A stretch of DNA of 12,857 nucleotides from an uncultured Bacteroides sp. (GTDB lineage: Bacteria; Bacteroidota; Bacteroidia; Bacteroidales; Bacteroidaceae), in contig CAJJYX010000090.1 of NCBI GenBank assembly GCA_905197435.1, forward strand, positions 1 to 12,857. Reading direction: 5' to 3'. Positions within the stretch are counted from its first letter, which is position 1; every line of letters starts with the position of its first letter. The position numbers were made by a program, and so were the translations under genes. Under the pieces are notes generated by a model. It was not told the DNA's origin, did no database searches, and was given only the letters and a program-made list of their open reading frames with translations. Shown here in pieces: positions 1-7,517 of the stretch.

Positions 1-233
1 CCCCTGCCGTATTCTATCTGTTGGGGTTGGCATCCTGCTGCATCTTCTGTTATTTCTTTTTTATCCTTGCTACATCCATCTATGTCGGATACTTGTTTCT
101 GGCTGCTTTTGTATGGGTGTTTCTCAAAAGATTACGCATTTCGTTGACGGCTTCGCGTTACCGTTGTGGCAGATGCGGGCAGAAGCTGAAAGAGAAGGGA
201 GTCTGCCCGCATTGCGGAGCTATCAATGAATAA
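1..233 (+). CDS. C-terminal part of a small membrane protein with a zinc ribbon (5' end outside window)
   Basis: The reading frame is open to the left edge (the first full codon begins at base 3) and ends at a TAA at 231-233, so only about the last 76 residues are seen. The first half is strongly hydrophobic, with one long or two closely spaced membrane segments rich in Phe, Cys, Tyr and Leu (roughly from the edge to the VFLKRLR motif). A basic stretch follows, and then a C-terminal CGRCGQ...CPHCG pair of CxxC knuckles, a typical four-cysteine zinc ribbon facing the cytoplasm by the positive-inside rule. Proteins of this layout are usually annotated as hypothetical or zinc-ribbon domain proteins, and no specific function is claimed. 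A TTG at 21 could be read as a start, but the frame continues upstream of it without a stop, so it is more likely internal. The gene converges with the TonB-dependent receptor, with only 5 bp between the two stop codons. Confidence 0.7.
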   Translation, partial: PAVFYLLGLASCCIFCYFFFILATSIYVGYLFLAAFVWVFLKRLRISLTASRYRCGRCGQKLKEKGVCPHCGAINE

Positions 234-238
234 GGAAA

Positions 239-2626
239 TCAGAATCTGCATCGCAGTTCTATCCCGGCCTGCACGGGATGTCCTTTCTGCATGAATCCGT
301 TTCCCATACTCTCGAAGTAGAAAGAGGTGTAATTTTTATCGAGGGTATTGCGCACCCAGAAGTCAATTTGCCCTTGCCCTTTCTGGAGGCTGATACGTCC
401 GTTCAGCGTGCCGTAGAAGGCTTGGCTCACGGTGTTCTCTTCCGTCCAATAGATGCGTCCGGCACCGGTATAATTGGCATTCAGTTGGATACGGTCCAGC
501 CAGTATCCCGGATGGATGTGGAAAATGTATTGACCACCTACATTCAGGGTGTGTTTAGGGACAAAAGGTACATAATTGCCTTTGTAGTTCACTTCATTAC
601 TCGTGGCATAATCTTTGAAAGTGGCGTATGTATATCCATAGCAGGCATTCAGCGTAAGTGCGTCGGTCATGGCAGCCCGCAGGCTTGCTTCGACTCCGTA
701 GCTTCGGCTTTTTCCGGCATTCACGGTGATACGTCCCAGCCCGCTTTCTGCGAATTTGGATATTTGCTGGTCGCGAGTATCCATATAGAAGGCGGAGGCA
801 TCGGCCAGCAGACGGTTTTCCCAAAGCGTAAGGTGGGTACCTATTTCGTAATTCCAAGTATATTCGGGTTTGTAGCGGGTAGCTTCATGTACCTCCGGTA
901 CTTTGGGCTTGATGGTGCTCACGTCAACCATTTGGTTTATCATCTTCAGATTCTCGTCCGCCGCGATGGCGTCTATCATTGAATTACTCAATACACCGGT
1001 AATCAGGTCGGAGAACATCTGTATGTTATATCCCCCCGAGCGGTATCCGCGGGCAGCGGTGGCATATACATTGTTCCCTTTGTTCCATTCGTATTGCAGG
1101 GCGAATTTGGGCAACAACTGTACGTAGTCTGTCGATTCTTTGCCCAGATAGGCGGCATTTCCTTGCAACGGTGCTGCGTTTTTAATGATGATTGGGAATG
1201 GCATGCCCGGTCTGTTTACCGTCACCTTGAAATCGAAATTGGTGGGGGTGGAGGCTGAGTTGTAGTCCATTCGTATTTTCTCATAATCCAGGCGCAGACC
1301 GATAGTAGCGGATAAACCTTCTATCAGCAGGTCATTGAACATGGACTGATGGAAGATGGCTCCACTTAGTGTAGGCGTATCGAAACTGCCGCTTACCCGC
1401 ATGTTTTGGTCGTTGATGGTCAGGTGCATATCGGGTGCTCCCGAAAGCCCGGCGAATATATTGTTTGCATTTCCTTCTATCACTTGGTTGATACCTTCTT
1501 TGTGGAATACCACCGGTCCGTCTGTATGCAACCATTGATAGAATCCGAAGGCGCCGGTAGTCCACTGCCAACGGCGGTTGGGTTTTGACTTGAGCACAAC
1601 TTCTTCCGAAAAGGTATTCATTTTCTGTTTCTGTTCGATGTTGAAAATATTGGCGGGGCTGAAGTCCTGGTCCATGAACATGCGGTCCTTGAGGTGCTGG
1701 TAGCCGGTCACCATGCTCAAGGTGAAGCTCCGAGCCTGGTATTCCAGGTTCAGTCCGGCGTTCAGCAAGTTACGGTAGTAGCTGCTTGCCTCGTCGTTGG
1801 AGATTTTGCCGATGTAGGGTTTCAGTTCCTCTTTCTGTTCGGCAGTGATCAGGCTGCCCTGGTAGAAATAGGGATATCCTCCTTGGTCGCTGTATTCGTA
1901 GTTTATGTTCAGGTCTGCCTTCCAGTTGTCCGAAGGGAGGTAGATGGCGCGGATACGTCCGCCTGCCGATTGTCCTCTGTCAGCTTTTTCGTTTCGTACT
2001 ACGTTACGGAAAAATCCTCCTTGGTAATCGTAGAATCCTCCGGCAGAAAAGGCAAACCGTTCCGAGACTCGGTGATAGTGGGTGAGGGAGGTATTATAGG
2101 CGTTGTGCGTACCGGCTCCTATACGGAAGTCTGTTCCTTGGTAGGAGAAAGGCGACTTGGTGTGTACCTTTATCAGTCCACCCATGGCATTGCGCCCGTA
2201 CAGTGTGCCTTGCGGTCCACGCAGCACGTCGATGCGTTCTACATCTGCATAGCTGAAGTCGAAAGCCGACTTGTCTATATAAGGTATGTTGTCTACATAA
2301 AGTCCTACTGAAGGAGTGTTGATGCGCGAGCCGATGCCGCGTATATAGACTGCAGAGGTCAGACGTGAACCGTAATCGGGAATGAACATGTTGGGGATGA
2401 CAGATGTCAGATTCTTTATGGAGTTTACTTGAGAATTCTGCATGTCTTGCTGGGAAAGCAGTGTGACGGCAGCCGGTTGTTCTCTCAGCTTCCGGTTTTC
2501 TTTGGGGGCGGCGATGACGGTCACCTCTTCCACATCCACTACTTTCAGGGTATCCGTCTCGTTGGCCAGTGCACTGCCGACGGCCAGTAGTGAGAGGATG
2601 CCGGCGAAAATTCTATATCTGTTCAT
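239..2626 (-). CDS. TonB-dependent outer-membrane receptor (non-SusC type)
   Basis: This is an outer-membrane gated channel that takes up a scarce ligand using TonB energy; the ligand is not identifiable. From the ATG at 2626 it has 795 residues. Residues 1-21 form a signal peptide (MNRYRIF, hydrophobic core, ALA cleavage motif). A TonB-box-like EEVTVIA lies at 33-39. The plug domain follows, with VYIRGIGSR near 93-101 and the classic RGPQGTLYGRNAMGG at 136-150, and the rest is a beta barrel ending in Phe (GIELRCRF), as usual for outer-membrane proteins. It lacks the N-terminal carboxypeptidase-like and STN domains of SusC proteins and is shorter than they are; no SusD partner is seen. A longer frame starts at a TTG at 2650, but that TTG lies inside the likely -7 promoter box, so the 2626 start is preferred. 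The LuxR-type gene lies directly upstream on the same strand and may control it. A siderophore, haem, vitamin or glycan fragment are all possible ligands. Confidence 0.9.
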   Translation of the reverse strand: MNRYRIFAGILSLLAVGSALANETDTLKVVDVEEVTVIAAPKENRKLREQPAAVTLLSQQDMQNSQVNSIKNLTSVIPNMFIPDYGSRLTSAVYIRGIGSRINTPSVGLYVDNIPYIDKSAFDFSYADVERIDVLRGPQGTLYGRNAMGGLIKVHTKSPFSYQGTDFRIGAGTHNAYNTSLTHYHRVSERFAFSAGGFYDYQGGFFRNVVRNEKADRGQSAGGRIRAIYLPSDNWKADLNINYEYSDQGGYPYFYQGSLITAEQKEELKPYIGKISNDEASSYYRNLLNAGLNLEYQARSFTLSMVTGYQHLKDRMFMDQDFSPANIFNIEQKQKMNTFSEEVVLKSKPNRRWQWTTGAFGFYQWLHTDGPVVFHKEGINQVIEGNANNIFAGLSGAPDMHLTINDQNMRVSGSFDTPTLSGAIFHQSMFNDLLIEGLSATIGLRLDYEKIRMDYNSASTPTNFDFKVTVNRPGMPFPIIIKNAAPLQGNAAYLGKESTDYVQLLPKFALQYEWNKGNNVYATAARGYRSGGYNIQMFSDLITGVLSNSMIDAIAADENLKMINQMVDVSTIKPKVPEVHEATRYKPEYTWNYEIGTHLTLWENRLLADASAFYMDTRDQQISKFAESGLGRITVNAGKSRSYGVEASLRAAMTDALTLNACYGYTYATFKDYATSNEVNYKGNYVPFVPKHTLNVGGQYIFHIHPGYWLDRIQLNANYTGAGRIYWTEENTVSQAFYGTLNGRISLQKGQGQIDFWVRNTLDKNYTSFYFESMGNGFMQKGHPVQAGIELRCRF

Positions 2627-2647
2627 AAGCTGTTTTTGTTTCGGCTG

Positions 2648-2679
2648 CAAAGTAAGGGGATTCCGGTGTAAGGGGCAAT
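2648..2679 (-). promoter_or_regulatory. Candidate promoter of the TonB-dependent receptor
   Basis: On the minus strand, TTACTTTG (2655 to 2648) matches the Bacteroides -7 consensus TAnnTTTG at all fixed positions but one. ATTG (2679 to 2676) matches the -33 TTTG box at three of four positions. The spacing is 20 nt, as expected. Transcription would begin only some 15-20 nt upstream of the ATG at 2626, which argues against the TTG start at 2650. No experimental support is available. Confidence 0.45.
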
Positions 2680-2707
2680 CCTCATTTATTAGGATTTCTC
2701 GTCCGGA

Positions 2708-3319
2708 TCAGATTCTGTCGGCTTCGATATATCCATGCATTACTGCATAGATGGTTAATCCGGATACTGACTTGATACCCAGTTTCTCCGTAATGTTTTT
2801 ACGGTGTGAAATGACGGTGGTCAGGCTGATATTCAGCTTGTCGGCTATTTCCTTGTTGATAAGTCCTTTGGTAATCAGCACCAGCACTTCTATTTCACGG
2901 GCGGAAAGGTCGTGGCCGGCGGCTGTATTCAGTGCCATGTCCGAGTGTCCTGAAGGTGATGGCTTTCCATGGTTTTGCCTGTATTGGTTTCCGTATTGGC
3001 GCAGTTGCAGGATGTTCTTTGCCAGATTTTGTTGGTCCTGATAGATGTTCAGCGTCGGCATTCCCGACAGTTGGGGAACGGTTTCTCCGTTGACCAGTAC
3101 AATGGTTTTGGGCTTGCGCTCCAGAAAGAAAGCGGTATGTTCGAAGTAAATCTGTGAAGAGATGAAGTAATGTACATACATATCGGGTGTGTCATCCATC
3201 AGTTCGCTGAAAGAACGGAAAGAGCGGATGATGGCTGTCGGGATAATTTCCTCCAGTAGATTCTGCAGTCCCAGACATGACAAAGTGTTGGAGTCGACGA
3301 TTGCTATTTCAGGGGCCAT
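2708..3319 (-). CDS. LuxR-type transcription regulator with degenerate receiver domain
   Basis: This 203-residue protein is laid out like a NarL/FixJ response regulator. The N-terminal part starts as a receiver should (IAIVDSNTLSCLGLQNLLEE, residues 5-24), but the acidic pocket is reduced to a single Asp (D9, followed by S10). The segment that should carry the phosphorylated Asp reads PDMYVHYFIS (45-54), with no acidic residue at the expected position, and no conserved Lys is evident in the last receiver strand. The C-terminal domain (about 137-200) is a well-conserved LuxR/GerE helix-turn-helix: LSAREIEVLVLITKG, then NKEIADKLNISLTTVISHR as the recognition region. It therefore probably binds DNA without classical phosphorylation, perhaps responding to a ligand or a partner protein. 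It lies between the hybrid two-component gene (119 bp upstream) and the TonB-dependent receptor (81 bp downstream), all on one strand, so the receptor is its most likely target. The start at 3319 fits the receiver boundary. Confidence 0.88.
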   Translation of the reverse strand: MAPEIAIVDSNTLSCLGLQNLLEEIIPTAIIRSFRSFSELMDDTPDMYVHYFISSQIYFEHTAFFLERKPKTIVLVNGETVPQLSGMPTLNIYQDQQNLAKNILQLRQYGNQYRQNHGKPSPSGHSDMALNTAAGHDLSAREIEVLVLITKGLINKEIADKLNISLTTVISHRKNITEKLGIKSVSGLTIYAVMHGYIEADRI

Positions 3320-3338
3320 TCTTGTTTTTTTGTTTCCG

Positions 3339-3346
3339 CAAAAGTA
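3339..3346 (-). promoter_or_regulatory. Candidate -7 promoter box of the LuxR-type gene
   Basis: TACTTTTG on the minus strand is a perfect TAnnTTTG match, 19 bp from the ATG at 3319. No good -33 TTTG is seen at the usual 19-21 nt (CTCG at 20 nt, TTTC at 23 nt), so it may need an activator, for example the neighbouring hybrid regulator. The rest of the 3320-3438 gap is AT-rich and contains no convincing terminator for the upstream gene. Confidence 0.45.
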
Positions 3347-3438
3347 CAGATTATTTTTGGTTCATTCGAGAAATACGTGGTTTTTTGATAAATGTGATTT
3401 ACCTATGTTCAGCTCGTCAGATGCACACCGATAAATAA

Positions 3439-6400
3439 TCATGTTTTCTCCCCTTTCGCATATTGGCTGGGGCTGACATTGAAATACTTCTTAAAGACTT
3501 CCCTGAAGTATTTTCCATCGCAGAAACCGGTCCTTTCAGCTACTTCGGTAATAGAATATCGACCCTCTTTCAGTAGTTCGGCAGCGTGTTTCAAACGGAT
3601 ATTCCGCACGAAATCTGCCGGAGCCTGTCCGGTCAGCGCTTTCAGTTTGCTGTAGAAACTTGTACGGCTCATATTCAGGCACGAACATAAAGTATCGACT
3701 GTGAAATCGGGATTATCCATGTTTTCCTCGATGTTCTTCTTTACATCAGACATGAATTTCCAGTCGAGGTTGTTGGAGCAGGTGGTTGTTGAGGTTTTCT
3801 CTTCTTCTGCATTGATTTCCAAATTTGCATATTTCTTGCGTAACAATGCACGGTTAGCAAGCAGGTTGGCTATGCTGGCTCTCAGTATATTTATGCTGAA
3901 AGGTTTTACAATATATTCGTCAGCACCGATTTGGAGGCCGTCAAGAATGTTTTTTTCATCTCCCAATGCCGTTAGTAGCAGTATCGGAATATGGGAAGTC
4001 TCAATGTCATTCTTGATGACAGCGCATAATTCGTCTCCTCGCATTTCCGGCATCATGATGTCGGAAAGAATCAGTTCCGGCCAGAATTGTTTTACAATGG
4101 TAAGCGCTTCTTTGCCGTTGCTGCATACTTGCACATTGTAAATTCCGGAGAATGACTTGAACAGGTAGTTGCGTAGTTCGTCATTGTCCTCTACGATCAA
4201 GATGCGTTGCAGTTTGTCGTTGTCTTCAGTCCGGGGGGGAGCGATAAGTCTCAAAGGAACAATGGGGACATCCGGCTCATGGGTAGCTCTCTTCTTCTTG
4301 ACTGCCAATGTGAAGTGCCTGAACTGCTCTTTATCTTTGGGAAGGGTAATTCTGATTGTAGTGCCTTGATGTTCGATGCTCTCGATCTGTATTTTACCAT
4401 TGTGCAAGTTTATCAGCTTCCGCACCAGTATTAAGCCGATGCCACTTCCCGTTGTTTTGTAGTTAATGGCATTTGTTCCGCGGAAGTGCATCTTGAATAT
4501 TTTTTTCTGTTCTTTGGCGGGAATCCCTATTCCATTGTCCTTGACTTCCAGCCTCCATGTATTTTTCATATCATATACGGAAATGAGTATATCACCGTTT
4601 TCCGGGGTATATTTTAAGGCATTGGATATGATGTTCTTCAGGACGGAGTCCATCTTCTCTTTATCAAACCACACATTCATGTAACTGAAGTTGCTCTCAT
4701 ATCTGAAGGTGATGTGCTTTATGGTGGCGTATGTACGGAAAGTGTTGTATATTTCTTTTATATAAGTGTTCACTTCATATTCTGCTATGTACAGATGGGA
4801 GGAATATACTTCTGCCCGCTCGAAATTTATCAGATTGGTGGTCATTTGCAGAAGTGAATTGACATTTCTCAGCGCCATGTTCATATTGTTTATTTCTGCG
4901 TCATTCAATGCCTTGCTTTCAAGCATTTCTTCCAGAGGTGCTTTTATCAGTGTCAATGGGGTACGGATATCATGCGCAGTACTGATGAAAAAGCGGGTTT
5001 TCTCATCAGATATTTTTTTTTGTTTTCTCAGCACCATAATGCGGAAACCGACAATGCTCATCAGTACCACCAATAAAGCATAGCATGCTATGGCCCAAGT
5101 GCTGAGCCAGATAGGGCGTGCAATACTGATGCCGATGCTTCGCTCTTCGAAATAGAGATATGGCTCTTCTTTGGATACCGCACGTATGTAAAGTTTGTAA
5201 TTACCCGAGGCAAGATTGGTGAAGCGGAGATGCCCTTCCTCACCCAGCCGGTTCCAGCCATCGTAAAATCCTTCCAGTTTCCAGTAGAAGGAAACATTGT
5301 CCGGTGCATCATAATTGATGGATGAGACACTGAGGGAAAAAGTGTTCTGATCATATTTCAGCTTTAGCTGGTTTGTACGGTTGATGCTCTCTTTCAAAGG
5401 GGAATTTGCACTGCCGGGAAAGACCGTTTGATAGAGTATCTGAAAATCACTGAGTATCATGGGCGAGTAGACGTACTCAGGCAGGCTGGTTCCTTCTGGA
5501 AATTCGATGGCTCCGTCTGTGCTGCCAAAGACAAAGCCCTTGTTCTTGCGTAGCGCTCCGGAAGAGACACTGAAGCAAGAGGCCATCAATCCTTGCTCTT
5601 TTGTCCAGTTGTGGAATATCTTCTCCATGGGGTGGAAACAGCTGATCCCATTTTCGGTACTCATCAGGATGTGGCCTTCCAATTCGGGGAGTATAGTATA
5701 GATGTTGTTTGAAACCAAGGCACAGTTGTCTTTATGATAATGTTTGAACGTACTGTTCTTTGTATTGTAGACAATTACTCCGGAACCGTTTGTACCTATA
5801 TATAAAGAGCTGTCTTTTGCCTGGTAAAGTGTATTGATATTGGTCGCTTCTTCTTGTAATGCGATGTATTGGTATCTGCCCGATTCTTTTTCCAGCAGAT
5901 ATAACCCGTTGCTTGTCCCAATCCACATGTGCCTGTCGTCTTTTTCTGTAATGGCGGTAACGGAATTTATCCCAGGATACAGACGGATGGAATTTAGAGA
6001 CAGATCGAAACGCTTCAGATTGTAAAATCCTCCAAACCAGATATATCCTTTGGAGTCTTTTACGATCTTCTGGATATACTTGTCGGGACGTATATTGTCC
6101 GGATTGAGCAAATAAGGGGGAAAGTATTCTGTAGAGAGTGTCCTTTTGTTTATTTTGTATATTCCGGAGGTATATCCCCCTGCCCAAATAATGCCGGGAG
6201 ATACTTCGCACAGAGTAATGAATATGTGATTCTTATCTTTCAACTGATGGTCGAATGAACTCAGGAATGAGTGCCACTGTCCGGTTTTCGATTGATAGAG
6301 GCTGATTCCGTTACTTGTCCCGAACCATAAGTCTCCGTCACTGTCTTCAATGACAGAATGTACTTGATCGTTGACCAGTGACTGCTTGTTCCCGATGGAA

Positions 6401-7407
6401 TGCTTTATCCAGATGTAGTTCTTGTATCGGTTGTCTATAATGGTGATTCCTTTCGGGTAATTGGCTATCCAAACCCGTTTTTTCTCATCAATGTAGATGT
6501 TATTGATGTTGTCGCTGTTCATCTCATTGTGGCTGTTGTAATTGGATATGATATATGGTTTTGATATACAAGAATTTACATTGATTTTATGTATACCCAT
6601 ACCTTCTGTAGCTATCAATAGCTCAGCCTGGTTCAGTGGTCTGATTCGCGCAATGTTTACATTACTTAAGTCGGCATTGGAGTGTATAATCTGTTGTTGC
6701 CGTATGTCGTAGACGAAAATTCCTTTTTCAAAGGTGCCGATGAACAGCTTGTGTGATTCTTGGTGAGAATAGAGTGCACTGATTTGTGCTTGGAGTTTGT
6801 CAAGGGGGGCAAGAGGGACAATTTGTAATGTTTCGTTTTCGAGTTTGACGTATCGTGCTCCTTTTTCCGTAGCTATGAAGAAATGGCTGCCGTCCGCTTG
6901 TTCGATACTTGTGATATCCCTTTTCAATTCATTGGATATTTGATGAACTTCTCCGGTTTGTGTGTCATAAAGAATGATATAGTATTTGCTGCATAACCAG
7001 ATTCTGTTATTGTGATCCATATAGCCGTAGCTGATATTGTCCAATGTCTTAGGTAACTTATATATCCTGTTGAACGAATCGCGCTCTTGGTTATACCGAA
7101 AGATACGACCGGCTTTGTCTATTACCCATAATTCCCCCTTTTCTTCAAAATACAACCAGCCGAGATGGATGGGGGAAGTTGATTTTTTATCTTCTTCAAT
7201 AAATTTATAATGTTTGATGTCTTTTCCATTGTACCGGTCTATGCCTTTGTTGGTGAGGAACCACATGTATCCTGTAGAATCCTTTTGGATGTCGAAGATT
7301 CTGCGGTCGCTTAACCCGTTTTCCACTCCTATGTATTTATACGTTTGCGCCGTGGCAATGAAAGGTAAGAGGAATAGGAAGCATACAATGTTTATGATGA
7401 ATCTCAT
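3439..7407 (-). CDS. Hybrid two-component system sensor kinase / AraC-type regulator (HTCS)
   Basis: This single 1322-residue protein senses a periplasmic ligand and binds DNA in the cytoplasm. Residues 1-20 are a signal peptide (MRFIIN... ending ATA-Q). Residues about 22-660 hold beta-propeller (Reg_prop) repeats, beginning with GVENGLSDRRIFDIQKDSTG and including IEDSDGDLWFGTSNGI. A Y_Y_Y domain covers about 680-745 and a membrane segment about 769-793. The HisKA domain carries the phospho-acceptor His812 in STAHDIRTPLTLI. The HATPase domain has an N box (NIISNALKYTP, about 925), DNGIGIP (about 957) and GSGIGL (about 986). The receiver (about 1068-1185) carries Asp1116 in LSDIMMPEMRG and the Lys in IVKPF. 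An AraC helix-turn-helix fills about 1225-1322. All catalytic residues are intact and the length is normal. In Bacteroides such proteins usually activate adjacent polysaccharide-utilisation genes on sensing an oligosaccharide. Here only a LuxR-type gene and a lone TonB-dependent receptor lie downstream, so the target is an inference. Confidence 0.96.
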   Translation of the reverse strand: MRFIINIVCFLFLLPFIATAQTYKYIGVENGLSDRRIFDIQKDSTGYMWFLTNKGIDRYNGKDIKHYKFIEEDKKSTSPIHLGWLYFEEKGELWVIDKAGRIFRYNQERDSFNRIYKLPKTLDNISYGYMDHNNRIWLCSKYYIILYDTQTGEVHQISNELKRDITSIEQADGSHFFIATEKGARYVKLENETLQIVPLAPLDKLQAQISALYSHQESHKLFIGTFEKGIFVYDIRQQQIIHSNADLSNVNIARIRPLNQAELLIATEGMGIHKINVNSCISKPYIISNYNSHNEMNSDNINNIYIDEKKRVWIANYPKGITIIDNRYKNYIWIKHSIGNKQSLVNDQVHSVIEDSDGDLWFGTSNGISLYQSKTGQWHSFLSSFDHQLKDKNHIFITLCEVSPGIIWAGGYTSGIYKINKRTLSTEYFPPYLLNPDNIRPDKYIQKIVKDSKGYIWFGGFYNLKRFDLSLNSIRLYPGINSVTAITEKDDRHMWIGTSNGLYLLEKESGRYQYIALQEEATNINTLYQAKDSSLYIGTNGSGVIVYNTKNSTFKHYHKDNCALVSNNIYTILPELEGHILMSTENGISCFHPMEKIFHNWTKEQGLMASCFSVSSGALRKNKGFVFGSTDGAIEFPEGTSLPEYVYSPMILSDFQILYQTVFPGSANSPLKESINRTNQLKLKYDQNTFSLSVSSINYDAPDNVSFYWKLEGFYDGWNRLGEEGHLRFTNLASGNYKLYIRAVSKEEPYLYFEERSIGISIARPIWLSTWAIACYALLVVLMSIVGFRIMVLRKQKKISDEKTRFFISTAHDIRTPLTLIKAPLEEMLESKALNDAEINNMNMALRNVNSLLQMTTNLINFERAEVYSSHLYIAEYEVNTYIKEIYNTFRTYATIKHITFRYESNFSYMNVWFDKEKMDSVLKNIISNALKYTPENGDILISVYDMKNTWRLEVKDNGIGIPAKEQKKIFKMHFRGTNAINYKTTGSGIGLILVRKLINLHNGKIQIESIEHQGTTIRITLPKDKEQFRHFTLAVKKKRATHEPDVPIVPLRLIAPPRTEDNDKLQRILIVEDNDELRNYLFKSFSGIYNVQVCSNGKEALTIVKQFWPELILSDIMMPEMRGDELCAVIKNDIETSHIPILLLTALGDEKNILDGLQIGADEYIVKPFSINILRASIANLLANRALLRKKYANLEINAEEEKTSTTTCSNNLDWKFMSDVKKNIEENMDNPDFTVDTLCSCLNMSRTSFYSKLKALTGQAPADFVRNIRLKHAAELLKEGRYSITEVAERTGFCDGKYFREVFKKYFNVSPSQYAKGEKT

Positions 7408-7423
7408 ATATAAATTTATATAT
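7406..7423. repeat. 18-bp perfect AT palindrome overlapping the HTCS start codon
   Basis: ATATATAAATTTATATAT is its own reverse complement and covers two bases of the HTCS start codon (complement of 7405-7407). Half of it (TATATAAAT) is repeated just upstream at about 7419-7427. It could form a weak A-U hairpin at the translation start or be a binding site, but the simple composition allows chance. Confidence 0.5.
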
Positions 7424-7462
7424 ATAAATGCAATATAACAGCATGCCTGTGATAATTGTTTA

Positions 7463-7493
7463 CAAAATAAGCAATAAAAAACGGGAATCCAAA
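7463..7493 (-). promoter_or_regulatory. Candidate promoter of the HTCS gene
   Basis: On the minus strand, a TTTG -33 box (7493 to 7490) is followed after exactly 19 nt by TTATTTTG (7470 to 7463), one mismatch from the -7 consensus TAnnTTTG. Transcription would start near 7456, giving an AT-rich leader of about 50 nt. The -33 box overlaps the possible 3' hairpin of the oxidoreductase gene. Confidence 0.5.
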
Positions 7494-7517
7494 ACTTTAA
7501 CGTAAATATTATGGATT
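7476..7517 (-). terminator. Weak candidate terminator of the oxidoreductase gene
   Basis: Read on the minus strand, AATCCA (from 7517, overlapping the stop codon) can pair with TGGATT (to 7486) across a 20-nt loop. A short CCCG and a run of six T (7481 to 7476) follow. The stem is short and the loop long, so this is only a weak candidate. Confidence 0.25.

Noticed and set aside
278..982. 234-codon plus-strand open frame
   Set aside because: It lies antisense to the conserved beta-barrel part of the TonB-dependent receptor and shows no recognisable domain, so it is a shadow of the real gene.
1694..2311. 205-codon plus-strand open frame
   Set aside because: It is antisense to the receptor plug and barrel and shows no family motif; its length reflects codon bias on the coding strand.
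2627..2650. N-terminal extension of the receptor from a TTG at 2650
   Set aside because: The TTG lies in the candidate -7 box, and the extension would place eight residues before an otherwise ideal signal peptide.
3361..3400. Hairpin GGTAAAT-CAC-ATTTATC (minus strand) as terminator of the HTCS gene
   Set aside because: The stem is A/T-rich with one G-U pair and is followed by A residues rather than a T run.
239..7407. Interpretation as a classical polysaccharide-utilisation locus
   Set aside because: No SusD, no SusC-type N-terminal domains and no carbohydrate-active enzyme are present in the window.
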